A stretch of DNA of 64,000 nt from JAZLJD01 sp045617725 (lineage in GTDB: Bacteria > Bacillota > Clostridia > Lachnospirales > Lachnospiraceae), in contig JAZLJD010000054.1 of assembly GCA_045617725.1 (NCBI GenBank), positions 1 to 64,000 of the forward strand, given 5' to 3'. Position 1 is the stretch's first letter, and each line of letters opens with the position of its first letter. The notes under the pieces were generated by a model that saw only the letters and a program-made list of their open reading frames with translations, ran no database searches and had not been told where the DNA came from. The translations under genes were made by a program, and so were the position numbers. Below, one piece after another: positions 49,498-57,721 of this stretch.

Positions 49498-52155
49498 ATG
49501 AGTCAGGAACTGAGCAAGACTTACAACCCTCAGGAGATGGAAGACCGTATCTACGCAAGATGGATGGAAAAAAAGTACTTCCACGCTGAGGTAAACCCCG
49601 AAAAGAAACCGTTTACAATCGTTATTCCGCCCCCGAACATCACGGGACAGCTGCACATGGGACATGCCCTTGACAATACCATGCAGGATATTCTGATCCG
49701 CTTTAAGCGTATGCAGGGCTATGAAGCACTTTGGCAGCCCGGAACCGATCACGCAAGTATCGCGACCGAGGTCAAGATTCTTGAGAAACTCAAGGAGCAG
49801 GGCATCACGAAGGATGACCTTACCAGAGAGGAATTCCTTGAGAAAGCATGGGCCTGGAAAAAAGAATACGGTGGAAGAATCGTCAGCCAGCTGAAGAAGC
49901 TGGGCTCCTCCTGTGACTGGGACAGAGAGCGTTTCACCATGGACGAAGGCTGCAACAAGGCAGTAGAGGAAGTCTTCTGCAAGATGTATGCCAAGGGCTG
50001 GATTTACCAGGGCAGCCGTATCATTAACTGGTGCCCGGTTTGCCATACTTCCATTTCCGACGCGGAAGTTGAGTATGAGGAGCAGGCAGGTCATTTTTGG
50101 CACATTAAGTATCCGGTAGTAGATGAAAAAGGCAACAGAACCGGCGAGTTCGTTGAATTTGCAACCACCCGTCCCGAAACCATGCTGGGCGATACGGCAG
50201 TAGCCGTTAATCCGGAGGACGAAAGATACAGCGGCATTGTTGGCAAGTTCGTATTCGTACCGTTTGTTGACCGAATCATCCCGGTTATTTCCGATTTTTA
50301 CGTAGACAAGGAGTTCGGTACCGGTGTTGTTAAGATTACTCCGGCCCATGACCCGAACGACTTTGAAGTAGGCAAGCGTCACAACCTTCCCGAAATCAAC
50401 ATCTTAAACGATGATGCCACCATCAATGAAAACGGCGGCAAGTTTAAGGGAATGGACCGCTATGAAGCAAGAAAGCAGATTGTAAAAGAGCTGGATGAAA
50501 TGGGTCTTTTGGTTTACATCGAGGACTACAGCCACAACGTTGGCACCCACGACCGTTGCAAGACCACCATCGAGCCCATGATTAAGCAACAGTGGTTCGT
50601 TAAGATGGACGAGCTCATCAAGCCCGCAGTTGCTGCCATCAAAAACGGCGAGATCCGTCTGGTTCCCGACCGTATGGACAAAACGTATTACAACTGGACC
50701 GACAATATCCGCGACTGGTGTATTTCCCGTCAGCTCTGGTGGGGCCACAGAATCCCCGCTTACACCTGCACAAAGTGCGGCAAGCTGATGGTTAACAAGG
50801 GCGGCGCTCCGGCATCCTGCAGCTGCGGTTGCACGGAATTTACGCAGGACCCCGACACCCTGGACACCTGGTTCTCTTCCGCACTCTGGCCCTTCTCCAC
50901 ACTGGGCTGGCCCGAGAAGACCCCGGAACTTGAATATTTCTACCCGACCGATGTACTTGTAACCGGTTACGACATCATCTTCTTCTGGGTAATCCGTATG
51001 ATTTTCTCAGGCTATGAGCAGATGGGCCAAAGACCATTCCACACCGTTTTGTTCCATGGCCTCGTTCGCGACAGCCAGGGACGCAAGATGAGCAAGTCCC
51101 TCGGAAACGGTATCGATCCGCTTGAAATCATCGACAAGTACGGCGCCGATGCACTTCGTCTCACCCTGATCACCGGAAACGCACCCGGAAACGACATGCG
51201 TTTCTACTACGAGAAGGTCGAGGCCAGCCGTAACTTTGCGAACAAGATTTGGAATGCTTCCCGTTTCATTATGATGAATATGGAAGGCAAAAAAGTACCT
51301 GCCGATGCAGACCGTTTCTTGGAGCCCGTTGACAAGTGGATCATCTCCAAGATGAACGACTTAATCAAGGATGTAACCGATCATATGGAAGCGTACGATC
51401 TGGGCATTGCGGTTCAGAAAATTTACGATTTCATTTGGGATGAATTCTGCGATTGGTACATTGAAATGGTTAAGCCCAGATTGTATAATGGAGATGATGT
51501 GAACTCGCAGAATGCGGCCCTTTGGACCCTGCAGTATGTTTTACTGGATGCACTGAAACTGTTGCATCCCTATATGCCTTTTATTACCGAGGAAATATTC
51601 TGCACGCTTCAGAGTGAGGAGGAATCCATCATGGTTTCTTCCTGGCCCGTATACGATGAACACAGAAACTACGCTGCAGAAGAGCATGCAATCGAGATTC
51701 TGAAGGAAGCCGTACGCGGCATCCGTAATATCAGAACCTCCATGAACGTAGCACCCAGCCGTAAGGCTTGCGTATACGTTGTCAGCGAGGATGCTTCCGT
51801 TCGGAACATCTTTGAGGAGGGCAAGCTGTTTTTTGGCTCCCTGTCGTATGCTTCGCAGGTATTGGTACAGTCGGACAAGGCAGGCATTGCTCCCGACGCC
51901 GTAAGTGTTATGGCACAAGGGGCTGTCATCTACATGCCGTTTGCGGATCTTGTAGATATCGCGGCTGAAATCGATCGACTTAAGAAGGAACGCGAGCGCC
52001 TTATGGGTGAGGTTGCACGTGTTCAGGGAATGCTTTCCAACGAGCGCTTTATGATGAAGGCACCGGAAGCCAAGGTTGCCGAAGAGAAGGCCAAGCTCGA
52101 GAAATATACGCAGATGCTTTCGCAGGTTGAGGAGAGACTTTCACAGCTTGCATAA
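49498..52155 (+). CDS. valS: Valyl-tRNA synthetase, 885 aa
   Basis: Class I synthetase for tRNA-Val. HIGH region PPPNITGQLHMGHALDNTMQ (about 42-61), editing-domain TTRPETMLGDTAVAVNPEDE (about 223-242), zinc-like pairs CTKCGKLM and CSCGC (about 424-442), and KMSKS in GRKMSKSLGNGIDP (about 527). The C-terminal coiled coil (EIDRLKKERERLMGEVARVQ) is present. Start has AAGGAGGACCATT upstream. Expression is controlled by the T-box at 49062. Confidence 0.98.
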   Translation: MSQELSKTYNPQEMEDRIYARWMEKKYFHAEVNPEKKPFTIVIPPPNITGQLHMGHALDNTMQDILIRFKRMQGYEALWQPGTDHASIATEVKILEKLKEQGITKDDLTREEFLEKAWAWKKEYGGRIVSQLKKLGSSCDWDRERFTMDEGCNKAVEEVFCKMYAKGWIYQGSRIINWCPVCHTSISDAEVEYEEQAGHFWHIKYPVVDEKGNRTGEFVEFATTRPETMLGDTAVAVNPEDERYSGIVGKFVFVPFVDRIIPVISDFYVDKEFGTGVVKITPAHDPNDFEVGKRHNLPEINILNDDATINENGGKFKGMDRYEARKQIVKELDEMGLLVYIEDYSHNVGTHDRCKTTIEPMIKQQWFVKMDELIKPAVAAIKNGEIRLVPDRMDKTYYNWTDNIRDWCISRQLWWGHRIPAYTCTKCGKLMVNKGGAPASCSCGCTEFTQDPDTLDTWFSSALWPFSTLGWPEKTPELEYFYPTDVLVTGYDIIFFWVIRMIFSGYEQMGQRPFHTVLFHGLVRDSQGRKMSKSLGNGIDPLEIIDKYGADALRLTLITGNAPGNDMRFYYEKVEASRNFANKIWNASRFIMMNMEGKKVPADADRFLEPVDKWIISKMNDLIKDVTDHMEAYDLGIAVQKIYDFIWDEFCDWYIEMVKPRLYNGDDVNSQNAALWTLQYVLLDALKLLHPYMPFITEEIFCTLQSEEESIMVSSWPVYDEHRNYAAEEHAIEILKEAVRGIRNIRTSMNVAPSRKACVYVVSEDASVRNIFEEGKLFFGSLSYASQVLVQSDKAGIAPDAVSVMAQGAVIYMPFADLVDIAAEIDRLKKERERLMGEVARVQGMLSNERFMMKAPEAKVAEEKAKLEKYTQMLSQVEERLSQLA

Positions 52156-52166
52156 AGGGGAATTGA

Positions 52167-53552
52167 ATGGAACGTTTTAAGGAGAATACTGTAACAATTT
52201 CAGAAGATGGAATGACAGCATGGCTGTACCTGGTCCCTCCTACAGAATCGGAGGAGTACGACCCGGAAGAGCTTTCCCTTTTGTTGCAGGAACATGAGAT
52301 TCTTTTTGGCGTCAACCATTCAAACCTCGTGGGCATGTGCCGCAAGAAGATCTATCACCGCAGCGTCAAGATTGCCGAGGGCAGGCGTGCGGAGATGGGC
52401 GAGGAAGGCTATTACGAATTTTATTTTGAACAGGATATAGACCGCAAGCACCCGAAGATTCGCGAGGACGGTTCGACGGATTACTCCAGCATGAGCATTT
52501 TGAACAATGTGAATGAGGGAGATCATCTTGCAACGTATCATCCGGCCAAGCAGGGCCGTAACGGCAAGACGGTAACCGGAGAAATCGTGGAAGGTACGTT
52601 TGCCAAGGACCTGGCGGCGCTTGTCTGCAACGGTTGCAGCAATGAAGAAAACGAACATGAATACTATGCACTTGTAAGCGGCAAGGTGGAATACGATTTC
52701 GGCAAGCTGTCCGTCCTGAAGGTTCATACGGTCGGCGGTGACGTGGATTCCCTTATGGGCAAGGTTGAGTTCTTTGGCGACGTTGTAATCTGTGGCAATG
52801 TGTCGGCCGGCTCCGTGATTCGTGCCGGTAAGTCGCTTACCATCGAAGGCACCGTAGAGGGCGCCACCATCTATGCAGGCGGCGACATCATCTTAAAACG
52901 CGGTGTGCAGGGCGGCAACAAGGGCAAAATAGTAACCCGCGGCAACCTGATGGCTGAATTTATTGAACATTGTGAGGTTCAGGCAGCCGGAAATGTCAAT
53001 AGCAACGTTATTTTGAACAGTGAGATAGAGGCGGAAGGTCAGGTGATTCTGACGGGACGCAAGGGCTGCATTCTGGGCGGTCATACGCACGCAACGCACG
53101 GTATTTCCGCAACGGATATCGGCAACGCGGTGGAACTTCCCACCAGTGTGCATGTCGGCGTGCAGGCCGAGGTATACGAGCATCGTCTGGCAGTCAACCG
53201 TCAGATGGCCGAGATTACCGAGAAGGTCAACGGCATGGTAGATGAAATCGTCGGACTCATGCGACTTCGAAACGCCGGCAAGCTTTCCCCGGACCAGCAT
53301 CACCATCTTGTGGATTTACTGGAGGCCAAAAACGAAATCCAGTCCTACATCAATGCCATGAAGGCAGACCTGCAGGAAACGGATGAAGCCATTATGGCTT
53401 GTGCCGGAAGCAAGATTCGCGTGGAAGGCTCCGTTTACGGCGGTGTTTCTCTGGGCATTGACAACAGCCGTATCCTGATTTCACAAAAGGTTAATTACAC
53501 GGAATTTCGGAATGAATCCGGTATGATCGAAACCGAGGTCATTGTAATGTAA
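52167..53552 (+). CDS. FapA (DUF342) family protein, 461 aa
   Basis: Cytoplasmic protein with the FapA architecture: N-terminal region to about residue 170, then a long parallel beta-helix (GNVSAGSVIRAGKSLTIEGT, TIYAGGDIILKRGVQGGNKG, VNSNVILNSEIEAEGQVIL, GGHTHATHGISATDIGN), then a coiled coil (EITEKVNGMVDEIVGLM and the segment after) and a short C-terminal beta segment. Length fits. In other bacteria FapA-like proteins have been linked to polymer assembly or flagellar placement; a role here is not known. Sits 11 bases after valS and overlaps folC by one base. Confidence 0.85.
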   Translation: MERFKENTVTISEDGMTAWLYLVPPTESEEYDPEELSLLLQEHEILFGVNHSNLVGMCRKKIYHRSVKIAEGRRAEMGEEGYYEFYFEQDIDRKHPKIREDGSTDYSSMSILNNVNEGDHLATYHPAKQGRNGKTVTGEIVEGTFAKDLAALVCNGCSNEENEHEYYALVSGKVEYDFGKLSVLKVHTVGGDVDSLMGKVEFFGDVVICGNVSAGSVIRAGKSLTIEGTVEGATIYAGGDIILKRGVQGGNKGKIVTRGNLMAEFIEHCEVQAAGNVNSNVILNSEIEAEGQVILTGRKGCILGGHTHATHGISATDIGNAVELPTSVHVGVQAEVYEHRLAVNRQMAEITEKVNGMVDEIVGLMRLRNAGKLSPDQHHHLVDLLEAKNEIQSYINAMKADLQETDEAIMACAGSKIRVEGSVYGGVSLGIDNSRILISQKVNYTEFRNESGMIETEVIVM

Positions 53553-54886
53553 TGAAACAATGTGATTCTTACGAGGAGGCAGTTACCTGCCTCCTCGATA
53601 CACCTAAATTCACAACCAAGAATCCCATGGGGGCGACACGGGCCTTTTACGAATACCTGGGCTGTCCCGGTTCGGAGTCACATATCATTCATGTGGCAGG
53701 GACGAACGGTAAGGGCTCCGTATGTGCTTACATGGAGCGTATCTTAACAAAAGCGGGCTATCGGACCGCTTTATTTACGTCTCCGCATCTTGTTGACATT
53801 CGCGAGAGAATGCGGGTCGATTTTGAAATGATTTCCAAGGAGGATTTTTTGAGAGAGTATCGGCTCCTCTGCGACTTCGTGGCTTCGTATCAGGCCCGGA
53901 CTTCGTATGAACCTACTTTTTTTGAAATCCTTTTTTTCATGGGAATGCTTTGGTTTAAGGAGCAAAAGACAGATTTTATCGTGCTGGAAACGGGCCTGGG
54001 CGGCAGGCTGGACGCTACGAATGTGGTGACGGAGCCGGTAATGTGCATCATCACGGAAGTGGGACTTGACCACATGGAGTACCTGGGTGATACGGTTTCC
54101 AAAATCGCAGGCGAAAAAGCAGGCATCGTAAAACAGGGGGTTCCGCTCGTGGCTTTATCGGGAGGCACGGACACGGATCCCGTGTACGAGGCGGCCTGCA
54201 GGAAGCAAAATGCAGAGCTTTATCTGGTTCCCGAGACGGTTTCCACGGAGGTTTGCTTTGGGGAAAATGGCATTGATTTTTCATTTATATACCGATATTA
54301 TAAATATGCCGGCTTACATATCGGCAGTACGGCGGCGTATCAGGTGACGAATGCGTCCCTGGCAGTGGCTGCCGCGAGCATCCTTTCAAAGCGTTTCAAG
54401 GTTCCCACGGAAGCGATTTATGCGGGTCTTTCCGAGATGGTCTGGGAGGGACGCATGGAGGAACTCATGCCGGGACTTTTCGTGGACGGAGCGCACAACA
54501 TCCCCGGAATACATGCTTTTTTGCAGGCAGTATCCCATGACGGATGCACAGAGCGTGCACTTATATTTGCCGCAGTGCGTGACAAGGCTTACCCCGAAAT
54601 GATTTCCGATATCGTAAGCAGCGGTTTGTTTACAAAGGCCTGCATCACCGAAATTTCCGGTTCCCGGAATCTTGAGGTGGAGAAGATGCGGGAGGAATTT
54701 ATTCATAACGGATTTTCGGATATCTGCATTTGTGAGCAGCCCGGGGAGGCACTTTTGTATGCCATGGACCTCGCAAGAAGCGGTATCCGGTGTTACATAG
54801 CCGGTTCTCTTTATCTGGTCGGAATGATGAAAGAGTGTTTTGGCCGGTTGGCTTCCACAGATATAGGCGGAGAAGAACATGATTGA
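53552..54886 (+). CDS. folC: Folylpolyglutamate synthase / dihydrofolate synthase, 444 aa
   Basis: Mur ligase-like enzyme adding glutamate to folates. Motifs: HVAGTNGKGSVCAYMERIL (about 48-66; P-loop), TSPHLVDIRERM (about 77), ETGLGGRLDATNVV (about 146), ITEVGLDHMEYLGDTVSKIA (about 167-186), and WEGRMEELMPGLFVDGAHN (about 292-310). Complete length. One-base overlap with the FapA-like gene and 8-base overlap with the next small gene, so all are in one operon. Confidence 0.95.
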   Translation: MKQCDSYEEAVTCLLDTPKFTTKNPMGATRAFYEYLGCPGSESHIIHVAGTNGKGSVCAYMERILTKAGYRTALFTSPHLVDIRERMRVDFEMISKEDFLREYRLLCDFVASYQARTSYEPTFFEILFFMGMLWFKEQKTDFIVLETGLGGRLDATNVVTEPVMCIITEVGLDHMEYLGDTVSKIAGEKAGIVKQGVPLVALSGGTDTDPVYEAACRKQNAELYLVPETVSTEVCFGENGIDFSFIYRYYKYAGLHIGSTAAYQVTNASLAVAAASILSKRFKVPTEAIYAGLSEMVWEGRMEELMPGLFVDGAHNIPGIHAFLQAVSHDGCTERALIFAAVRDKAYPEMISDIVSSGLFTKACITEISGSRNLEVEKMREEFIHNGFSDICICEQPGEALLYAMDLARSGIRCYIAGSLYLVGMMKECFGRLASTDIGGEEHD

Positions 54887-55040
54887 TTTTGAACAGGAAC
54901 TGAAGAAATTTCATCCCTCACTGGAGATTGATGAAGCGGGAGACTTACTTGAGAATAAGGATTACGACGATATCGCGGATCTTTTGGTTCGTTTTGTAAA
55001 GGAGTCTAAGGAGACTGCACAGGGTGAAGCTGAGGAGTAA
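54879..55040 (+). CDS. Small acidic protein, 53 aa
   Basis: Begins at an ATG at 54879 overlapping the end of folC by 8 bases, in another frame; GGCGGAGAAGAAC is upstream. It reads MIDFEQELKKFHPSLEIDEA and later DDIADLLVRFVKESKETA. It ends three bases before the next start codon, so it is tightly packed into the operon. Strongly acidic with no signal peptide or membrane segment. I do not recognise the family, but packing and codon use argue that it is real. Confidence 0.78.
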   Translation: MIDFEQELKKFHPSLEIDEAGDLLENKDYDDIADLLVRFVKESKETAQGEAEE

Positions 55041-55043
55041 GCC

Positions 55044-56423
55044 ATGAGATGTTATAATTGCGGAATGGCATTGTCGGAGAAAGACTACTGTACCGGCTGC
55101 GGCAGCGATGTGCGTCTTTATAAGAAGATTGTCTATACGTCGAACAGGCTCTACAATGAAGGCCTTGAGAAAGCGCAGGTACGCAACCTTTCGGGGGCAG
55201 CGGAGTCCCTTCGTGAATGCCTTAAATTAAATAAGAATAATATTGAGGCCCGGAACCTTCTTGGCCTTGTGTATTATGAGTGCGGGGAAGTGGCTTCGGC
55301 ACTGGCAGAATGGGTTGTGTCCCGTTCCATGAGGCCCAAAAAGAATCTGGCGGACGATTATTTAAGCGCCATTCAGAATAATCCTGCCGTAATCGCCCGG
55401 ATGAACCAGATGGTCAAAAAGTACAATCTGGCCCTTGCTTACAGCGAACAGGGCGGCTACGATATTGCAATCATACAGCTTAAGAAGGTGCTTACGCTGA
55501 ATCCTCAGTTTTTGAAGGCACGTCAGCTTCTGGCACTTTTATACATACAGGACGGCAATTACCAAAAGGCCAAAGCAGAACTAGAAGCAGCCCTTAAGGT
55601 GGATGCCGGTAATCTCCTGACGGTGCGTTACTTAAAGGAAGTGAAGGAGCAGGCCCCTTCGGAGGAAGCTCCCAAAAAGGAAGAGGCACGTACCTACAAG
55701 GTGGACAATCAGACGATTATCCAGCCCATTAACCGCCGTGAACGTACCATCTTCACCACGGCAGTGAACCTGATTATCGGTATTGCACTCGGCGTGGCAC
55801 TTTCCTGGTATTGCATCATGCCCAACCGGATCGACAGTGCAAGGCATGCGTCGGACAGCCAGCTTGTGAGCATCAGCGAGCAGCTTGACAGCAAGACCAG
55901 CCGGATCAGCCAGCTCCAGAAGGAAATCGAGGAGCAGAAGAGCGACAATATTCTTCTTCGCGAGGAGATTGCTCAATACGAAGGAACAGATACGGTCATG
56001 GAGGAACTTAATAAGCTTCTCCTGGCTGCGGATACATTTGCGGATACGGAGCTTGGCGTTACGGAGAAGGCGGTAGCGATTCTTAATCTGGACGAGGAAC
56101 GTCTCATGACGATTGAGGATGCAAGCTACATTAATCTCTATCGCAAGATGTACAATGCGGTTGCCATGGATGCGGCTGTGGAATTCTATAACGAAGGGCT
56201 TGCGGCCTTTCGGAACGGCGATTACGAGAAGGCTGTCACGGAGCTTGAATATGCTGCGACCTTCAATCCGGAGGATGCATATGTCTGGTACAATCTGGGC
56301 AAGTCCTGCCGCCTGGGCGGCGATGCAAGTCGGGCCGTGGAAGCGTTCCAAAAGGTAATCGAGCTGGTTCCCGGCAGTGAGAGAGCCAAACAGTCACAGG
56401 TATACATTAACGAATTATCATAA
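55044..56423 (+). CDS. TPR protein with N-terminal zinc ribbon and transmembrane helix, 459 aa
   Basis: N-terminus MRCYNCGMALSEKDYCTGCG gives a zinc ribbon (CxxC...CxxC, Cys 3, 6, 16, 19). Several TPR units follow (AAESLRECLKLNKNNIEARN, IAIIQLKKVLTLNPQFLKAR, KAKAELEAALKVDAGN; to about 200). A single transmembrane helix (NLIIGIALGVALSWYCIM, about 244-261) leads to an extracellular coiled coil (about 280-320) and a last pair of TPRs (YEKAVTELEYAATFNPEDA, ASRAVEAFQKVIELVPGS). Therefore the two TPR groups lie on opposite sides of the membrane. It may be a scaffold with the following TPR lipoprotein; function unknown. Confidence 0.85.
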   Translation: MRCYNCGMALSEKDYCTGCGSDVRLYKKIVYTSNRLYNEGLEKAQVRNLSGAAESLRECLKLNKNNIEARNLLGLVYYECGEVASALAEWVVSRSMRPKKNLADDYLSAIQNNPAVIARMNQMVKKYNLALAYSEQGGYDIAIIQLKKVLTLNPQFLKARQLLALLYIQDGNYQKAKAELEAALKVDAGNLLTVRYLKEVKEQAPSEEAPKKEEARTYKVDNQTIIQPINRRERTIFTTAVNLIIGIALGVALSWYCIMPNRIDSARHASDSQLVSISEQLDSKTSRISQLQKEIEEQKSDNILLREEIAQYEGTDTVMEELNKLLLAADTFADTELGVTEKAVAILNLDEERLMTIEDASYINLYRKMYNAVAMDAAVEFYNEGLAAFRNGDYEKAVTELEYAATFNPEDAYVWYNLGKSCRLGGDASRAVEAFQKVIELVPGSERAKQSQVYINELS

Positions 56424-56435
56424 GAGGAGGTACGG

Positions 56436-57500
56436 ATGATGAAAAAACAGATCTTGTCAGTCATGATGCTGCTTTTCACATCCGTATTTTTTGTTGCCTG
56501 TACGCACGGGCAGGGAGCCCATACGACGGAAGGCATGCAGGCCCTTGCGGAATACCGCTACGAGGATGCCGTTACATGCTTTCGGGAGGCCGAAGACGCC
56601 GGCGAGGAAGAAATTTATTTTTGGCGCGGCCTGGGAATCGCCCATATGGGGCTTCTGGATTACGAAACGGCCGTGACGGATTTTAAGACGGCACTTTCCG
56701 AGAACGGCATGGTGGTGGACAGTCTCACCGTGGACATCAATTACTATCTGGCAGCCTGTTACTATAAGCTGGGGCGGTACGAGGACAGTATTCAAATCTA
56801 CGATGCGATTTTGAATTACAAAAAGAAGGATGCGGATGCGTTTTTCCTGCGCGGTAATGCGAGACTGTATCTTTCGGATTACGCGCTTGCGGCGGAGGAT
56901 TTCGATGCGGCCATCGCGGCTGCGGAGCACCCCGTGGACATGAGCGTGGATGTTTATCTGGCGTATTCGGATGCGGGCGACGAAGCACGCGGCAAGGCAT
57001 ATCTTGAGAATGGCAAGGCCCTTAAGAAAGGACTTTTGACGCCCATTGAGGAGGGCAGGCTTTACTTCTACCTCGGCGACTACAAGACGGCGGTCGAGAA
57101 GCTTGAGGTACTCCGTGAAAAAGACGATGCCGATGCGGAGGCACTGCTTCTTTTGGGCCGGGCTTACGAGGCACTCGGGGATTGGAATTACGCAACCATG
57201 GTGTACGACAAGTATGTGTCGAATTATCCCGTGAAGGATGCAAGGTCGGCGGGCATCTATAACCGCCTGGGCATGCTGTATCTGGAAAGCGGAGATTCCG
57301 TGAAGGCACTTCAGGCTTTCTCGGAGGCGATGCAGATCCCGGACAACGGAATCATGCAGACCCTTAAGTTCAACGAGATTGTGGCGTATGAACGGGGCGG
57401 CGATTTCGCGACGGCGGAAGTATTGATGAACGATTACCTCAAGATCTATCCGGATGATGAGGTGGCACAAAAAGAATACATATTCTTAAGTACGAGATAG
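56436..57500 (+). CDS. TPR lipoprotein, 354 aa
   Basis: Signal peptide with lipobox VFFVAC (Cys about 22). The mature chain is almost all TPR repeats (YEDAVTCFREAEDAGEEEIY, YETAVTDFKTALSENGM, YEDSIQIYDAILNYKKKDA, and further on YATMVYDKYVSNYPVKDARS), about 8-9 units. Start has AAGAGGAGGTACGG upstream, 12 bases after the preceding TPR gene. The product would sit on the outer face of the membrane, next to the extracellular part of its neighbour. Partner and function unknown. Confidence 0.85.
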   Translation: MMKKQILSVMMLLFTSVFFVACTHGQGAHTTEGMQALAEYRYEDAVTCFREAEDAGEEEIYFWRGLGIAHMGLLDYETAVTDFKTALSENGMVVDSLTVDINYYLAACYYKLGRYEDSIQIYDAILNYKKKDADAFFLRGNARLYLSDYALAAEDFDAAIAAAEHPVDMSVDVYLAYSDAGDEARGKAYLENGKALKKGLLTPIEEGRLYFYLGDYKTAVEKLEVLREKDDADAEALLLLGRAYEALGDWNYATMVYDKYVSNYPVKDARSAGIYNRLGMLYLESGDSVKALQAFSEAMQIPDNGIMQTLKFNEIVAYERGGDFATAEVLMNDYLKIYPDDEVAQKEYIFLSTR

Positions 57501-57504
57501 ACGG

Positions 57505-57537
57505 GGGTTCCCAAAGGGCGGGAATCCCTTTTTTATG
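57505..57537 (+). terminator. Terminator of the valS-TPR operon
   Basis: GGGGTTCCC pairs with GGGAATCCC across AAAGGGC (one G-U pair), followed by TTTTTT. Confidence 0.85.
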
Positions 57538-57592
57538 GGCATTTTCAGCCACCGGTTTACTATAATTATGAAGTTATGTAAATTGCACAAAA

Positions 57593-57640
57593 CTACAATA
57601 TATAGTACGGAAAATAAAAAAGTGAGTATAGATATTGTGT
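57593..57640 (+). promoter_or_regulatory. Pair of NrdR boxes upstream of nrdD
   Basis: CTACAATATATAGTA (57593-57607) and AGTATAGATATTGTGT (57625-57640) resemble the NrdR-box consensus ACACtATATATaGTGT; their centres are about 32 bases apart, three helical turns, as usual for NrdR sites. They lie just upstream of the nrdD -35. Confidence 0.75.
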
Positions 57641-57646
57641 TTTACC

Positions 57647-57675
57647 TTGACTTGCCAAAAACTCCTTGCTACAAT
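57647..57675 (+). promoter_or_regulatory. Promoter of nrdD
   Basis: TTGACT at 57647, 17-base spacer, TACAAT at 57670. Confidence 0.8.
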
Positions 57676-57721
57676 GTTTTCAGATGGCGTGAGGGCGCCA
57701 TATTAGGGAAGGAGAAATACC

